From contig NZ_JACVZV010000039.1 of assembly GCF_014654725.1 (NCBI RefSeq), positions 1 to 64,000 of the forward strand: a DNA stretch of 64,000 nucleotides, in the 5' to 3' direction. This DNA is from Vulcanococcus sp. Clear-D1. GTDB lineage: Bacteria; Cyanobacteriota; Cyanobacteriia; PCC-6307; Cyanobiaceae. The position numbers and the translations under genes are program-made. Shown here in pieces: positions 1 to 10,600 of this stretch. The notes under the pieces were generated by a model. It searched no databases. It saw only the letters and a program-made list of their open reading frames with translations, and was not told the DNA's origin. The number at the start of each line of letters is the position of its first letter. Position 1 is the first letter of the stretch.

Positions 1-205
1 GCTACGCCGGGGTTGAGGTCCCCAGGGATTTACACCTACTGGCGGGACGCGGGCCTGCAGTGGATCTCGCCTTATTCAGCAAACCCTAGTTGAGCGTCAC
101 TACGTGGATGTCCAGCTCCGCCGAGATCTGGGCAAGGCTCTGCCTCTGTGGCGGACTCACCCGCCGTCTCACATCAGCTTTAACCGCCTCGCTGTAGCGA
201 CGCAT
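1..205 (-). pseudogene. Degraded IS3-type OrfA transposase remnant
   Basis: On the minus strand an ATG at 205-203 opens a 39-residue peptide beginning MRRYSEAVKADVRRR and containing SLAQISAELDIHVVTL. This is the N-terminal helix-turn-helix of an OrfA-type transposase that I recognise from IS3-like elements. The frame hits TAG at 88-86, exactly where family members continue with a Trp-Arg-Lys stretch. Beyond the stop, only weak fragments of the family pattern (a Leu-Gln and a Pro-Ala-Ser stretch) are visible, in shifted frames. No second orf, DDE motif or terminal repeats lie inside the window. It reads as a dead insertion-sequence scar at the edge of the AT-richer block. The family assignment rests on memory of the motif. 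Confidence 0.6.
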
Positions 206-589
206 TGCTCTTTTCCATCAAGCCCCCTGGTTGAAGAAGTGATCGGGATGGAGAGGCGTTATCTTTCCTGGCAAAGGGGGGAGAAGGCGTAGCAAGGCCG
301 GAAAAAAGGACAAAAAGAAGCATCAGTAGCTTCTCGAGGTTCATCAGTGTCGCTGCTTGAAACATTGACACCCCTCAACAGACAACTTACGATAGGGGTG
401 GCCTTGTGAATTCTTCAATTACTGTTCTCTTTCTCTCCCTCTAGGGAACCTAACGTTTGTCTTCATGAGCCCTGTGCTCATAGGCCATCAAGTTGGCAAG
501 CTCCACGCTCCTTCTGCTTCAAGTTCTGAGGAACAGGGCTTCCTTGATCGAAAGCAAAAACCAAATCACAATCAACGCGAATTTATTCA
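206..589. other. Gene-free stretch upstream of the nucleoside hydrolase
   Basis: About 380 bases with no credible coding frame on either strand. The sequence is AT-rich toward the right end. An in-frame TGA at 545-547 means the next gene cannot start much upstream of its ATG at 590. I see no clear promoter boxes, tRNA or strong hairpin here. Confidence 0.5.
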
Positions 590-1693
590 ATGGACTGGAT
601 TATCGATACAGACATGGGGCTAGATGATCGAATCGCACTGCTCTATCTGGCTCAAATCTCGAAGCATCCCGAAAGCAAATTCAATATCAAAGCCATTTTA
701 ACTCAAGGAACTGGTCTCACTCACTCACTTCCCGCGAAAAACAACGCGGTCCGGCTTCTGAGGTATGCAGGAATCCCTACGGATCAACTTCCAATCATAG
801 GACAAGGTGGCAAGAATACCCTTGAGGGCTTCCATCAATATCCCTCTGAATGGCGATACACAGAAGACAATCTTAGAGGATTTAAGATTCCTGGGTACCC
901 GAAAGCTGCCAAGCAACAAAACGGAAAGTCTGTGGACATCCTTCGAGAAGTTCTCGTGAAAAGCCAGAGCAAGATTTCTATTCTAGAGTTGGGAACGTTC
1001 ACGACACTCGCTAAAGTCTTGGCTAAATCTCCCAAGCTTGCAGGTAAGATCGATCATATAGTTTCTATGGGTGGCTCAGTTGATGTCAAAGGCAACATTC
1101 ACAACACTCCTAACGAGCGGGCTGAGTTCAATTTCTGGATCGATCCTGTCGCAGCGAAGACTGTCTTTGATCTAGGCATACCCATAACCATCGTTCCTCT
1201 TGACGCAACCAATCAGGCCCCACTGACCGAAGACTTTCTTGCAAACTTTCAAAAGAATGCAGTTGGGAGAGTCGCTAACCTAGCAGCCACCTGGTGGGAG
1301 GATGTTACTGTGAACCCTCTGGGCGAAGAATATTACCACTGGGATCCTCTGGCTGCGGCAATTGCGGTAACTCCCGATCTGATCACAAATTCACAAGAAG
1401 TAAAAATCAAGGTTAATGCGAAGGTTCGCGACGATATATCACCAGAGGAGGGCTCACCGTTCGGTGACCCTAGTGATTTTAGCCTGCTGAATTGGAAGGG
1501 ACGTCCCCGGTCTCCTCTTGATCCATTCAAGTCAGGATGGACGAAGCGTGACTCTGCCGGTCAAGATGTGAAAGTCGTTTTCCAGGCTGACGTCTCCCGT
1601 TTCGAATCCTTTTTAACATCCGTCCTCGACGAAGATTTTGACAAGACAGATGGTTTGCATACCCTATTCAGTCAGCCGGTCTCTGAAATCTGA
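590..1693 (+). CDS. Inosine-uridine preferring nucleoside hydrolase family protein
   Basis: This 367-residue protein belongs to the nucleoside N-ribohydrolases, which split a nucleoside into base and ribose around a bound Ca2+. The Asp-rich calcium and ribose motif IDTDMGLDD is at residues 5-13 (family: DTDxGxDD). MGG follows at 160-162, AEFN at 178-181, VPLDATNQ at 202-209 and the late WDP, supplying the last conserved Asp, at 251-253. There is no signal peptide, so it is probably cytoplasmic. An in-frame TGA at 545-547 and no other ATG before 590 fix the start. The C-terminal part after about residue 265 is poorly conserved. It stands alone with no operon partner, inside the AT-richer accessory block, which suggests horizontal acquisition. 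The true substrate cannot be told from sequence. Length is slightly above the family norm of about 310-340. Confidence 0.85.
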   Translation: MDWIIDTDMGLDDRIALLYLAQISKHPESKFNIKAILTQGTGLTHSLPAKNNAVRLLRYAGIPTDQLPIIGQGGKNTLEGFHQYPSEWRYTEDNLRGFKIPGYPKAAKQQNGKSVDILREVLVKSQSKISILELGTFTTLAKVLAKSPKLAGKIDHIVSMGGSVDVKGNIHNTPNERAEFNFWIDPVAAKTVFDLGIPITIVPLDATNQAPLTEDFLANFQKNAVGRVANLAATWWEDVTVNPLGEEYYHWDPLAAAIAVTPDLITNSQEVKIKVNAKVRDDISPEEGSPFGDPSDFSLLNWKGRPRSPLDPFKSGWTKRDSAGQDVKVVFQADVSRFESFLTSVLDEDFDKTDGLHTLFSQPVSEI

Positions 1694-2199
1694 GAAGCCT
1701 TCTTGCGAGCTGGTTGGGCATAAGTGCGCTGCAAATACTTCAACGTACTTTATCGCGACAGTGCTCCTCAGAAGTACAAGCTACTTGATATGTACTGTGA
1801 GCGAAACAACAATATGCTGATGTACACCACAACTTCAAGCTGGGTGCGCCTCGCCATTTCTTTCCACATCCTCACTTGGTTGAGTCCGTCGTTTAGCAGT
1901 GCTACAATGGGCGCTTTTAATGAGCGTTTGCCTTGGGGTTGCGAGAAGCTATTCCATGACGATGAAATCTTAATATGCGTCAGGAACAGTCAGCTATCGG
2001 TCTATGAGCGGATCTGAGGTTGCTTGTTGTTCATTCAAACTCGCTAGCTCCAGGCATGTCATCAGTTAGAAGGTTTCCAACACCCTTGGTACGAGAGTTC
2101 TTCTGCCTGGAAGCACTGGAGCACCTTCAGGTCTTGTCGTAAATCAGAGATCTTCAAGTCCGACGAGAACGCCGCGACTTCGTCGTCATTTAAGGTCGC
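1694..2199. other. Gene-free stretch between convergent genes
   Basis: About 500 bases between the convergent nucleoside hydrolase and DUF4347 genes. Short open frames exist on the plus strand, but none has a recognisable protein or ribosome binding site. On the minus strand an open stretch of about 43 codons next to the terminator has no start codon. I see no RNA gene. Confidence 0.45.
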
Positions 2200-2238
2200 A
2201 TTATCTTAAGCGCCAACTAAGCTGGCGCTTAAGATAAT
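2200..2238 (-). terminator. Perfect 16-bp hairpin, probable bidirectional terminator
   Basis: ATTATCTTAAGCGCCA (2200-2215) pairs perfectly with TGGCGCTTAAGATAAT (2223-2238) around a 7-base loop. It lies 24 bases past the stop codon of the DUF4347 gene that ends at 2262. The A/T-rich stem ends give a short U-rich tail in either direction, so it could stop transcripts from both converging genes. There is no long separate T-run, so efficiency is uncertain. Confidence 0.75.
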
Positions 2239-2261
2239 ACATTATTAGAATTCTAGCGTGC

Positions 2262-5200
2262 TTAGCCTCCTATAGCAGGGGGAAGGTTGCCGCCTGGCCT
2301 CTGTTTTCCTAGGAATGCTGATAGATGTCTGCTAAATGAATTGACGTGCTTGTACCCCAGAGCTTTTACGGTTGCCTCCACTGTTGTGTCGAGCTTGTTC
2401 TTCTTCGCCTTTGATGTTGTGCTTACTGGGCCATAGCTATGCTTTGCGTAGAAAAGTGAGCCAAAGAAGGGATTGCCTTCATTCAGATTTGTGATGGTCA
2501 TCTGGCCAATGTTGCTCTTTGTGGCAACAAATAGAGAACCACTTACCGGAGCGTAGCCAAGGTCGATGGGCAGGAGTTGACTGAGACTCTGCGCCTCGCT
2601 AGTTGTTGTGCTTCTAAGAGAAGTTCTTAGGGCAGCAGATTTAGATTGCTTAGAACTAATCTCAGGTTGTTTTACCGGGGCTACGTAACGCATCAGGTTC
2701 TTAGCGCTATATTCTTGCAGGGTTTGAGGCGAGACAACTTCTAGTACAGGATTAAGACCCGTTGAACGTAATGCCTCACTTATGAGTGCTACCAAAGGAA
2801 GAACGGGCTGATCTGACTTGTTGTCTTTGATGGCCAACACCTCGACAGTCGATTCTTCTTGCGGTTGTTCTAAAGCGAGTCTTTGCGGAGTAATCGGCTG
2901 AACAAGCGGACCATTCCGTGCCTGAATATTTACAGACTTGATACTGTCACCAACGAGAGCTGAAAGTACCACTCCGCTTGACCAGCGCCCATTGGCTCTC
3001 ACATCAACTTTGTTGATCGAACCATTCGGCTTGACATCAGCATAGTTTGCTAGAAGCAAGCCACCAACACTGTTGGCGACGTCTCGATTTGCCAAGAATG
3101 CAGAGCCAAATATGCCCGTGCCGATTGAGTCAATTTCAATCTTTTCTATACCACCATAGGCCGCGAAGTAGCTCAGGTCGATACCTGCAGCAGCTCCAGT
3201 GAATTGGTCATTAGGAGGAGCTATGCCTGGGAGAATATATTCAGGTGGGATGAGATTTGGAGTCACGCGCCCAGTCTTAACTGTAATTCCACCAATCTTT
3301 CCATCCATCACCGCTTGATCTGGATCAAGACCTGAGGCGCGGAAAGAACTCAAATAGATGCCTTTTCCACTTGCACCTCGATTAAATGGATCAGTTTGGT
3401 CGAGCTTCTTCCATGTGGTGTCAACGTAAATTGACTTGATTTCTCCAGCGGCACCTGAAACAAAATCAGAGCCTTCAATACCATTGCCTGTCCTAGAGGC
3501 ATTAAGCACCTTTATACTACCAATGGTCGACTTGTTGTCGAAGGCCCCATTGGCTTCGTTGTAAATCGCGCTTCTGGCAATGAACTGGGAGCCCAATATC
3601 CCTGCACCTCCCCTGAAATCACTAACCTTCACATCGACACCACCGATGTTTGCCGCTTCAAACCTGGATCCGTCTATTCCATTGGAACTTCCCGGATAGA
3701 CTCCTTTATTCTCCACTGTTATCCGGCCAATGCTGCCTATATTTCTAAAGCCGCCAGTCCCAGTATCGCTGTCAGCGATAAAGTTAGATCCGGAAATCGC
3801 TGGGCCTCCATTTGATGCAACACTGATGTTGCCGATGCTGCCAAAAGCTGTAAATTCACTTCCTTCTATTCCCGTATCAACCGACGAATCACCTTTTGCC
3901 TCTACATAAATGCCAGCTTTCTCATCTGTTGGTGTCACACCGATAGAGCCGTTCTTGGAACGGAACAACGCACCTAGGACCGCCGAGCCAGAGCCTTCTG
4001 TGATAGAAGTGATGGCCCTTATGTTCTCTTTTGCGATAAACTCTGAGTCGCTAATTCCTGTTGCATTATAGGTCTCTGAACTGATCCCGCCAATTTCTCC
4101 CGAGATATCAAATATACTTTTGACGATACCACCTCCATTAATAGATCCATTCTTGGCAGATATCTCGTCAATTCCTCCGTTATAGCTCGTTAGGCTCGCA
4201 TCAACAATGGCATGTGAGACTGCGTTGTCGGGTTCACCGCCTTCTCCCCCCCTGACGGATGCTTTGATGCTTCCAAAACTGCCAGCATGTGCTGTGAGCA
4301 ACTCAATCGCGTGCCCACCATTTGCATTGCTGATACCTATAAAACCTTCTGTATGCCCCCGGCTTTGTGAATAAGACTCGAAGATTCCGCGTCCTCCTGC
4401 AACGCCGCCTCGGCCTGTCACCTGGCCAATCTTCCCATCGTTCGCATGCAAGCGTGAGAGGTAAATGCCGTCTCCTTGCATTTGAGATAATCCTGTGATG
4501 TTGCCCATGTTTTTCTGGGCTGTCACATTCACCCTCCTGAGACCGTCTCCATTCCCAATGCCGGTTAGGTTGCCAAGATCAGAAACTTTTGCATGAATCA
4601 CACTGTCAACAATACCATTTCCCGTAAATGCCCTTGACGTAATATTTCCAATTCTACCTGCGATGATTTGTGTGTTTACAATTCCATCTGCTCCATTAAT
4701 ATTTGCCAACGGCTCTACGCCAGCCTCTATGGCTGGTAGAGTCGTTCCCCCATAAGCAGTCACCTTAATTGATTTGATTGATGCTTGCTCTTGCGGGATG
4801 CTTTCTGTTGATGCAAGGTCACTTGAACTATCAAACCCATACTCGTCGCCGGCTTGAAGGAGTACGCCCATCATCCCAATACCCTTTGAAGCTACTACTT
4901 CCACTTTCCCGATGCTGCGACCGGCACTGATGGTGCCGCCTTCTACTGTGATATTAGAACCTTTGACGGTGATCGATTTGATGTCTCGCTTCGCAGCGAA
5001 TGTTGGATTAAATAGCTTTCCTTTCTCGATATATATATCCCCAATATCTTGTCCAGCGGAGAGGGTTGCCCCCCACGTTCCTATACCTAGGTAGACATCC
5101 CCTATGTTGCCAGTCCGTGCGACAATCTTACCCGTATTGCCTTCAATTTGTTGGTGGGCCCACATGTCTCCCACATTTGTTTCGGCATCTATAAGTGCCG

Positions 5201-7454
5201 ATTCAATTCCACCAGTTAGCGCTGTGATATTACCAATGCTTCCCTTTACTGCGCGTAGATCGGCTGCAACACCTGTAGCAGACTTAACGTTACCGATGTT
5301 TCCACCAGCTTGAAAGAAGCCTGCCAGCATTTCAACAGGTGCTGCTTCCGGCGCATCTGGCGGCTCTGCGACGGGTACAGGCGTACGTAAGTATGTCTCT
5401 ATATTGCCAATGTTGTCCGTGGCTTCCACAATCATCGCCTCTGTAAAAGCGTTAGCCGTAATGTTTCCAATATTGTGTTCGGAGTGCCATCGTGACATGC
5501 CTGTGCCGTTGATGTTTATATCCGCAATTCCCTTGTCTTTGCTTCTGTTGATAACGACACCTATGTATTGATCTGGGATATATATTGTGTCATTTTCTTC
5601 AGGGAAGATCCCAGAGATTCCTTCGTATGAGCGAATTTCACCCGTCGTGTTGTTCTCTTCCCCGCCAGCTTCGCTACCACCCTTTGCGGTATTGGCAATT
5701 GCCTCAAAAGTGTAGGCTAGATTGAGATGGCCTGCAGAGGTTATAAATCCTTGGTAATCGTATGGCAACTGAAGTGTGAGAGATTGACTCCGATCTGTTG
5801 TTTCAATACTGCCATCGATTCGGCCAAGATCAATGGAGCCAATGCTTCCCGCTTTGATATTTCCATTCAGACGGCTTCGCTGAGCTTCGATGCTTCCAAT
5901 TCTTCCGCTCACCTCGATTTCTCCTCTTAAATCATTGGTGGAAAAGCTTTTATCGTATGGATCGCCAGAAGGTGCGCCTATCGATCCGTTAATTACGATA
6001 CTGCCGATTTCAAGGGCTTTGATGTCGCCTAGATCTATTAGGCCGCTAACAGAGTTGTAACTGCTTCCGCCATTGGTTACAGGTGCTTGATCATCAAAGA
6101 CACCTGCAAAGTCCACAATCTCAGCCTGATTACCTGCCCCACCATCAATTGTATTTCCACTAAAGTTTGTGCTACTCTCAATGCTCATCGCGTTGTAGAG
6201 GCTACTCGTATTAATGCGGTCCACGTATGTTGCATAGCCTGTATCCAGTGTTATATTGCCGATACTTGCTCCTTCCAAGTCTATGGTGTTAGTTATCACT
6301 CCACTCAGCTCAACACTCTTCAGATCTCCACTTGAACCCGTGGCGCTGCCGATATACTCAATATTCGTGTACCCGCCACTAAACATCCTATTGTAAAGGC
6401 CGTTCGCCCCCTCAATGATTGAGCCAGCATTCATTTTCAGCTCTAACGGACTTACCGACAACGACAAACCTGATGTAGCATCAGTACCGGTTATCTGGAT
6501 TGAGGTCGCATCTGCGTTGTTCGTCAATCCACCTGCTAGGTCGATCGAAAATGTGCCTGCGCCGGAAAGTACAACCGACACAAGATCACCGTCTGTATCG
6601 ATGTAATACGCAGATTTGACCTGAACGCCTGGTTGTATACCTGTTGTGATCCTAGGCTCAGGCTGGTCTGGATTCGGATTCTTTCCCTCAGGGTATCCAA
6701 CTGTTATATTTCCCTTCCCTGTCAAACTATCCAGAAACCAATCGACTGACCAAGAAACTAATGCCCCAGCTGCCACCGCTCCAATAGAAAACGGTTCAAG
6801 AGTGATATCACGAATGCTTAGATTGGACCAGAATCCTGGATCTAGCTTATTGATCGTGCCTGCGGTTACTTCTAGTTTCCAGTCGGCCTGGTCAGAGCCA
6901 CTGATGTTGCCAGTAACGTTATTTGAAGTTGCCACATCAGCAGCCGTTAGTTCAGCGATATCCTTCGTAAATTCAATTCCAATTTCGCCTTCTCCCACAT
7001 TGCATCCATAAATCAACAGATCTCCATCCTCTTTAAGAAAGCTGCCAAGCTCTGCGAGTTCAGCTCCATACCCTTTCAGTGTTCTTCCTGTAATGAGATC
7101 CCCTCCTATTGCAAATCCACCCTCCCATCCATGTGACAGCAAATGAATTGCGTCCAATTGATCCTTATCTGCTATACCCTCAAGCCGCTGAACGAGCGTG
7201 CTTAGCCCTTCACTCCCTTGAAGGTAAAGTACTTCGTAGCCACCTGCTGTGAGTTCATCCGCGATCGGCTTCAAGCCTTGATCCAGATCATCACTGATGA
7301 CATAAATCTTATCTTCGTTGAACTGCGCGCGTCCTTCATCACAGGTCATGCCCCCGTTCAATCCAGCTAAGGAATGAGCCTCTGGCCACGGGTGGCAATT
7401 GGTTGAGATGCATACGCTCAGCGCTGCATCAGCCCCTCCATGTCCCCAATCCAT
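2262..7454 (-). CDS. Giant DUF4347 protein with repetitive solenoid body (paralog A)
   Basis: This 1730-residue protein carries a DUF4347 domain at about residues 48-200, with the hallmark SHG at 107-109 and YGC at 149-151. A short linker leads into a very long body built from degenerate repeats of the type G-S/N-I-G-x-I followed by a beta-strand and a small loop (motifs such as GNIGDV, GSIGNI, IEGSDF), typical of a beta-helix-like fold. The last 230 or so residues leave the repeat and are Ser/Lys/Gln-rich. No signal peptide is visible and no RTX repeats or type I secretion genes lie nearby, so the export route is unknown. Its upstream neighbour is a paralog along nearly its full length. The start at 7454 is uncertain: a second ATG at 7349 (residue 36) is nearer the domain. 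Function is unknown; a surface or extracellular role is inference. Confidence 0.8.
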   Translation of the reverse strand: MDWGHGGADAALSVCISTNCHPWPEAHSLAGLNGGMTCDEGRAQFNEDKIYVISDDLDQGLKPIADELTAGGYEVLYLQGSEGLSTLVQRLEGIADKDQLDAIHLLSHGWEGGFAIGGDLITGRTLKGYGAELAELGSFLKEDGDLLIYGCNVGEGEIGIEFTKDIAELTAADVATSNNVTGNISGSDQADWKLEVTAGTINKLDPGFWSNLSIRDITLEPFSIGAVAAGALVSWSVDWFLDSLTGKGNITVGYPEGKNPNPDQPEPRITTGIQPGVQVKSAYYIDTDGDLVSVVLSGAGTFSIDLAGGLTNNADATSIQITGTDATSGLSLSVSPLELKMNAGSIIEGANGLYNRMFSGGYTNIEYIGSATGSSGDLKSVELSGVITNTIDLEGASIGNITLDTGYATYVDRINTSSLYNAMSIESSTNFSGNTIDGGAGNQAEIVDFAGVFDDQAPVTNGGSSYNSVSGLIDLGDIKALEIGSIVINGSIGAPSGDPYDKSFSTNDLRGEIEVSGRIGSIEAQRSRLNGNIKAGSIGSIDLGRIDGSIETTDRSQSLTLQLPYDYQGFITSAGHLNLAYTFEAIANTAKGGSEAGGEENNTTGEIRSYEGISGIFPEENDTIYIPDQYIGVVINRSKDKGIADININGTGMSRWHSEHNIGNITANAFTEAMIVEATDNIGNIETYLRTPVPVAEPPDAPEAAPVEMLAGFFQAGGNIGNVKSATGVAADLRAVKGSIGNITALTGGIESALIDAETNVGDMWAHQQIEGNTGKIVARTGNIGDVYLGIGTWGATLSAGQDIGDIYIEKGKLFNPTFAAKRDIKSITVKGSNITVEGGTISAGRSIGKVEVVASKGIGMMGVLLQAGDEYGFDSSSDLASTESIPQEQASIKSIKVTAYGGTTLPAIEAGVEPLANINGADGIVNTQIIAGRIGNITSRAFTGNGIVDSVIHAKVSDLGNLTGIGNGDGLRRVNVTAQKNMGNITGLSQMQGDGIYLSRLHANDGKIGQVTGRGGVAGGRGIFESYSQSRGHTEGFIGISNANGGHAIELLTAHAGSFGSIKASVRGGEGGEPDNAVSHAIVDASLTSYNGGIDEISAKNGSINGGGIVKSIFDISGEIGGISSETYNATGISDSEFIAKENIRAITSITEGSGSAVLGALFRSKNGSIGVTPTDEKAGIYVEAKGDSSVDTGIEGSEFTAFGSIGNISVASNGGPAISGSNFIADSDTGTGGFRNIGSIGRITVENKGVYPGSSNGIDGSRFEAANIGGVDVKVSDFRGGAGILGSQFIARSAIYNEANGAFDNKSTIGSIKVLNASRTGNGIEGSDFVSGAAGEIKSIYVDTTWKKLDQTDPFNRGASGKGIYLSSFRASGLDPDQAVMDGKIGGITVKTGRVTPNLIPPEYILPGIAPPNDQFTGAAAGIDLSYFAAYGGIEKIEIDSIGTGIFGSAFLANRDVANSVGGLLLANYADVKPNGSINKVDVRANGRWSSGVVLSALVGDSIKSVNIQARNGPLVQPITPQRLALEQPQEESTVEVLAIKDNKSDQPVLPLVALISEALRSTGLNPVLEVVSPQTLQEYSAKNLMRYVAPVKQPEISSKQSKSAALRTSLRSTTTSEAQSLSQLLPIDLGYAPVSGSLFVATKSNIGQMTITNLNEGNPFFGSLFYAKHSYGPVSTTSKAKKNKLDTTVEATVKALGYKHVNSFSRHLSAFLGKQRPGGNLPPAIGG

Positions 7455-7642
7455 TGCACTTGTCCAATTCCCTCTCAGTTTACTCGATTTCTCTTTCTAG
7501 GAGTATACCGTCAGAGTTTTTACGCATTCTATCCCAAGAGTTATTGCTCATGCCCCTTTCCCTTTCTCACGCAGCTGTTAACCATCGTAACTTGAAGCCC
7601 CTACGAGGCACCAATGACCATGTTGTGGGTACATGTCGTACC

Positions 7643-10600
7643 CTAAGGAATTGGAGTTGGAATAATCTGTGAGTTAATGACATCTTCGGCGAAGAGACCG
7701 ATTCCAGCGACGTTCAGCGACTTCACCTTTCCTCGAGGCTTAACTTTGGCCACACTTAGATTTCTAGTGATTAATGGATTGAGGATATCTGATCGAGCAT
7801 AGATTGCCGAGTTGCCAATGCCTGTCCCAACACTATTTACAGTGATTGCGCCAATTCCTCCGTAGGCAGCGATATAACTGAGATTAATGCCCGAAGGTGC
7901 CTCTGTAGATTGATCGTTCGGAGGCGGATAGAGTACCTGAGGGATCGGAGGGAGAGGGGGAATCGGTGGAACTGGCGGCACTGTTGAGTCTGGAATTACT
8001 CGTCCCGCTTTGATGGTTATGTTGCCAATCTTCCCGCTAAATACATTTGCATCAGGATCAATGCCTGTGGCTCTTATTGAGCTTCCATAGAGGGCCACAC
8101 CGCTGGCTTGTCTATTTTCTTTCTCGGACCAATCTGGTTGTTTAGGCTGCCATAACATATCTATATCTATATTGCCAATCTTCCCGCCTGCACCAGCTAA
8201 GAACTGACTGAATTCAACACCGTTCCCTACGCGGGATGCACTTCTAACAGTGATGTTTCCGATTTCCCCCCTGTTATTAAACGCCATCCTCTCCCTCCCC
8301 CTAATTTCTCCTGCGCTTTCTTCCATCGCATTTCTTGCTGTCAATAACACTTCAGACATCGCTGCCCCTCCCCTAAATTCACTGATCTTCGCTTGGATGT
8401 TGCCGATTCGTGAGCCGCTGGCTACTACCCCTTTCATTGCTGTCGATGCTGCAAGATTAATCCCACTACTTCCGACCTCAAACCCACCGATATTTCCCAT
8501 ATTTGTGTATCCGCTGTCTGCTCTAAAAGAGCTTTCTCCTATGCCATAGCCGCCAGCTGTATCCGACTGAACTAAGCCCAGGTTCATGTAAGCCGTAAAG
8601 CTTGATCCGAATATTCCATGGTCCTCTGCGCTGCCTCCACCACTTACAGCCTTTACTGAGAGTTTGGTGGGTTGATCACCGTCGACAATACTGCCTTTCT
8701 TTGATCTAAATTGTGAGTCTAAGATCGCTGTGCCTGCATTCGTTGACTCGCTCTGAATTAACCCAATGTTGCCCGATGCCGTCACCGTGCTTCCATTTAT
8801 ACCGTTTGAGTTGTAGCACTCTACTATTATTTTCTTGATTGAGCCAGACGAATCTAGAATTGTGTTCTTGATGCCTTCCCCGTAGATCGAGCCGACTCCC
8901 ACCGTGATGTCGCCTATATCTGCCGATACTTTATTTGGGTCTGTTGGATCGTTGTTAAAGCCAAATGTTGTTATTGTGCTATCTACAATCCCGCTCGAGA
9001 ATGGTTCTGTCGGTTCGCCTCCTTCCCCGCCAAGTACCTTTGCTTCAAGAAACCCAATGCTTCCGGCATTCAGGGTAAGACCTTCAATAGCATGTCCACC
9101 ATTTGCATTGCTTCTGGCTTTCACCCCTGATACCTGTTTTCGGCTTTGGACGTATGTTCCTCCAGTGATCCCGCTGCCGCCTCCAACTCCTCCTCGGGCA
9201 GCAATCATTCCAATTGAACCAGTATTCGCGAGGAACTGGCAGTTCGTTACGCCGTGTCCTTGAACTTGTGACAGCCCAGTAACGTTGCCAATGCTATCCT
9301 CAGAGACTACATTGACGGAATCGAGAGCATTTCCCCCGCCGATTGCTTTGATTGATTGAATGGAAAAGCCGGCAACCGGGTTTCCCTGCTGTGCGTGAAT
9401 CTCCGAGCTAACTATTCCACTGCCTGTAAATGCCCTTGCCTTGATGTTGCCGATCGCGCCTGATACCAGCACTGTATTCTCGATCGCATTCGTTGATAAG
9501 CTTGCGGATGGATCCGGCAAAGGTTCAAAAGCTGGTAGCTGCACTGCCCCATACGCGATCACATCAACATTGCCAATCTTTGCTGGAGTATGTACGGATG
9601 TCCCAGCCGCTTTGTATAGCCCACTTTCATCACCTGCTTGGATCAGTGTTCCTGAGATTCCATATCCTGTCCTTGCAGTTACTCTGATATTTCCTATTGA
9701 TTGTCCAGCGGTGATGGTTCCTCCCGTAATAGCGTTGGCACCCTTGACTGTCATATTTCCAAGATTAACACCGGCTGTAATGCTTGGTATTTCCAGCCTT
9801 CCCTTTTCTATCCAGATGTCACCAATGCTTCCTTGTGGCGCTCTCAACGAGTTGTCCCAGGCTCCTGTCGCTATATAAATATCTCCGATGTCTCCTGCCT
9901 GGGCAACAATCTTTCCCCCAAAGAGTTCCTGTTTCTTTGCCCAAATGTCTCCAATGCTTGTGCCGGCATCTATTAATAGAGAATGAATGCCACCTTCAAA
10001 GGCTGTGATGTCACCAATTTCTTTGCCAGCCTGCAGCGTGGCCACAAGGTTTGTAGCAGCTTTGACGTTGCCAATCCTGCCCCTGACAGCCCTGTAGGTC
10101 CCTGAGAGTTCTCCTGGGACTGGTGGTTCCGGTGGGAACTCAGGTTGCGGGTTTGGTATTTCACTAAAAAGATACGCTTCGATATCGCCAATATTCCCTT
10201 CTGCCTCTACAAGCATTGAGTCTGTGAAGCTATTGGCGCTGATGTTTCCAATATCTCCCGCCGATATCAGTCTTGCATTTCCAATCCCATTAATATTTAC
10301 ATTTGCGATTCCGTTGCTGATTAGGGTCCCTATGGCCTCTTCGCCTAGCGCTGCCAATGCCGAGCCATCGTGTTTGTATAAATTGTAAATGTTGTTGGGC
10401 AACATGAGAGGGTCGTCCAGTGCTGTCTGCGTTCCTGACAGACCACCACCTGCATGCACCTCCCCAAAAAATATATCTTTCGGCTCTAGGTCGCCATCTG
10501 TCTTGGGGGGCAAGTTAAAGTTAAAGCCTAAATTTAAGTGGCCGGCTGATCGTATAAAGCCTCTGAACTGACTATCCAGGCCTATGGTCATCGGGGCTGA

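Noticed and set aside
1724-2017. 97-codon plus-strand frame after the nucleoside hydrolase
   Set aside because: Mixed composition, no family and no clear start signal, so it is treated as intergenic.
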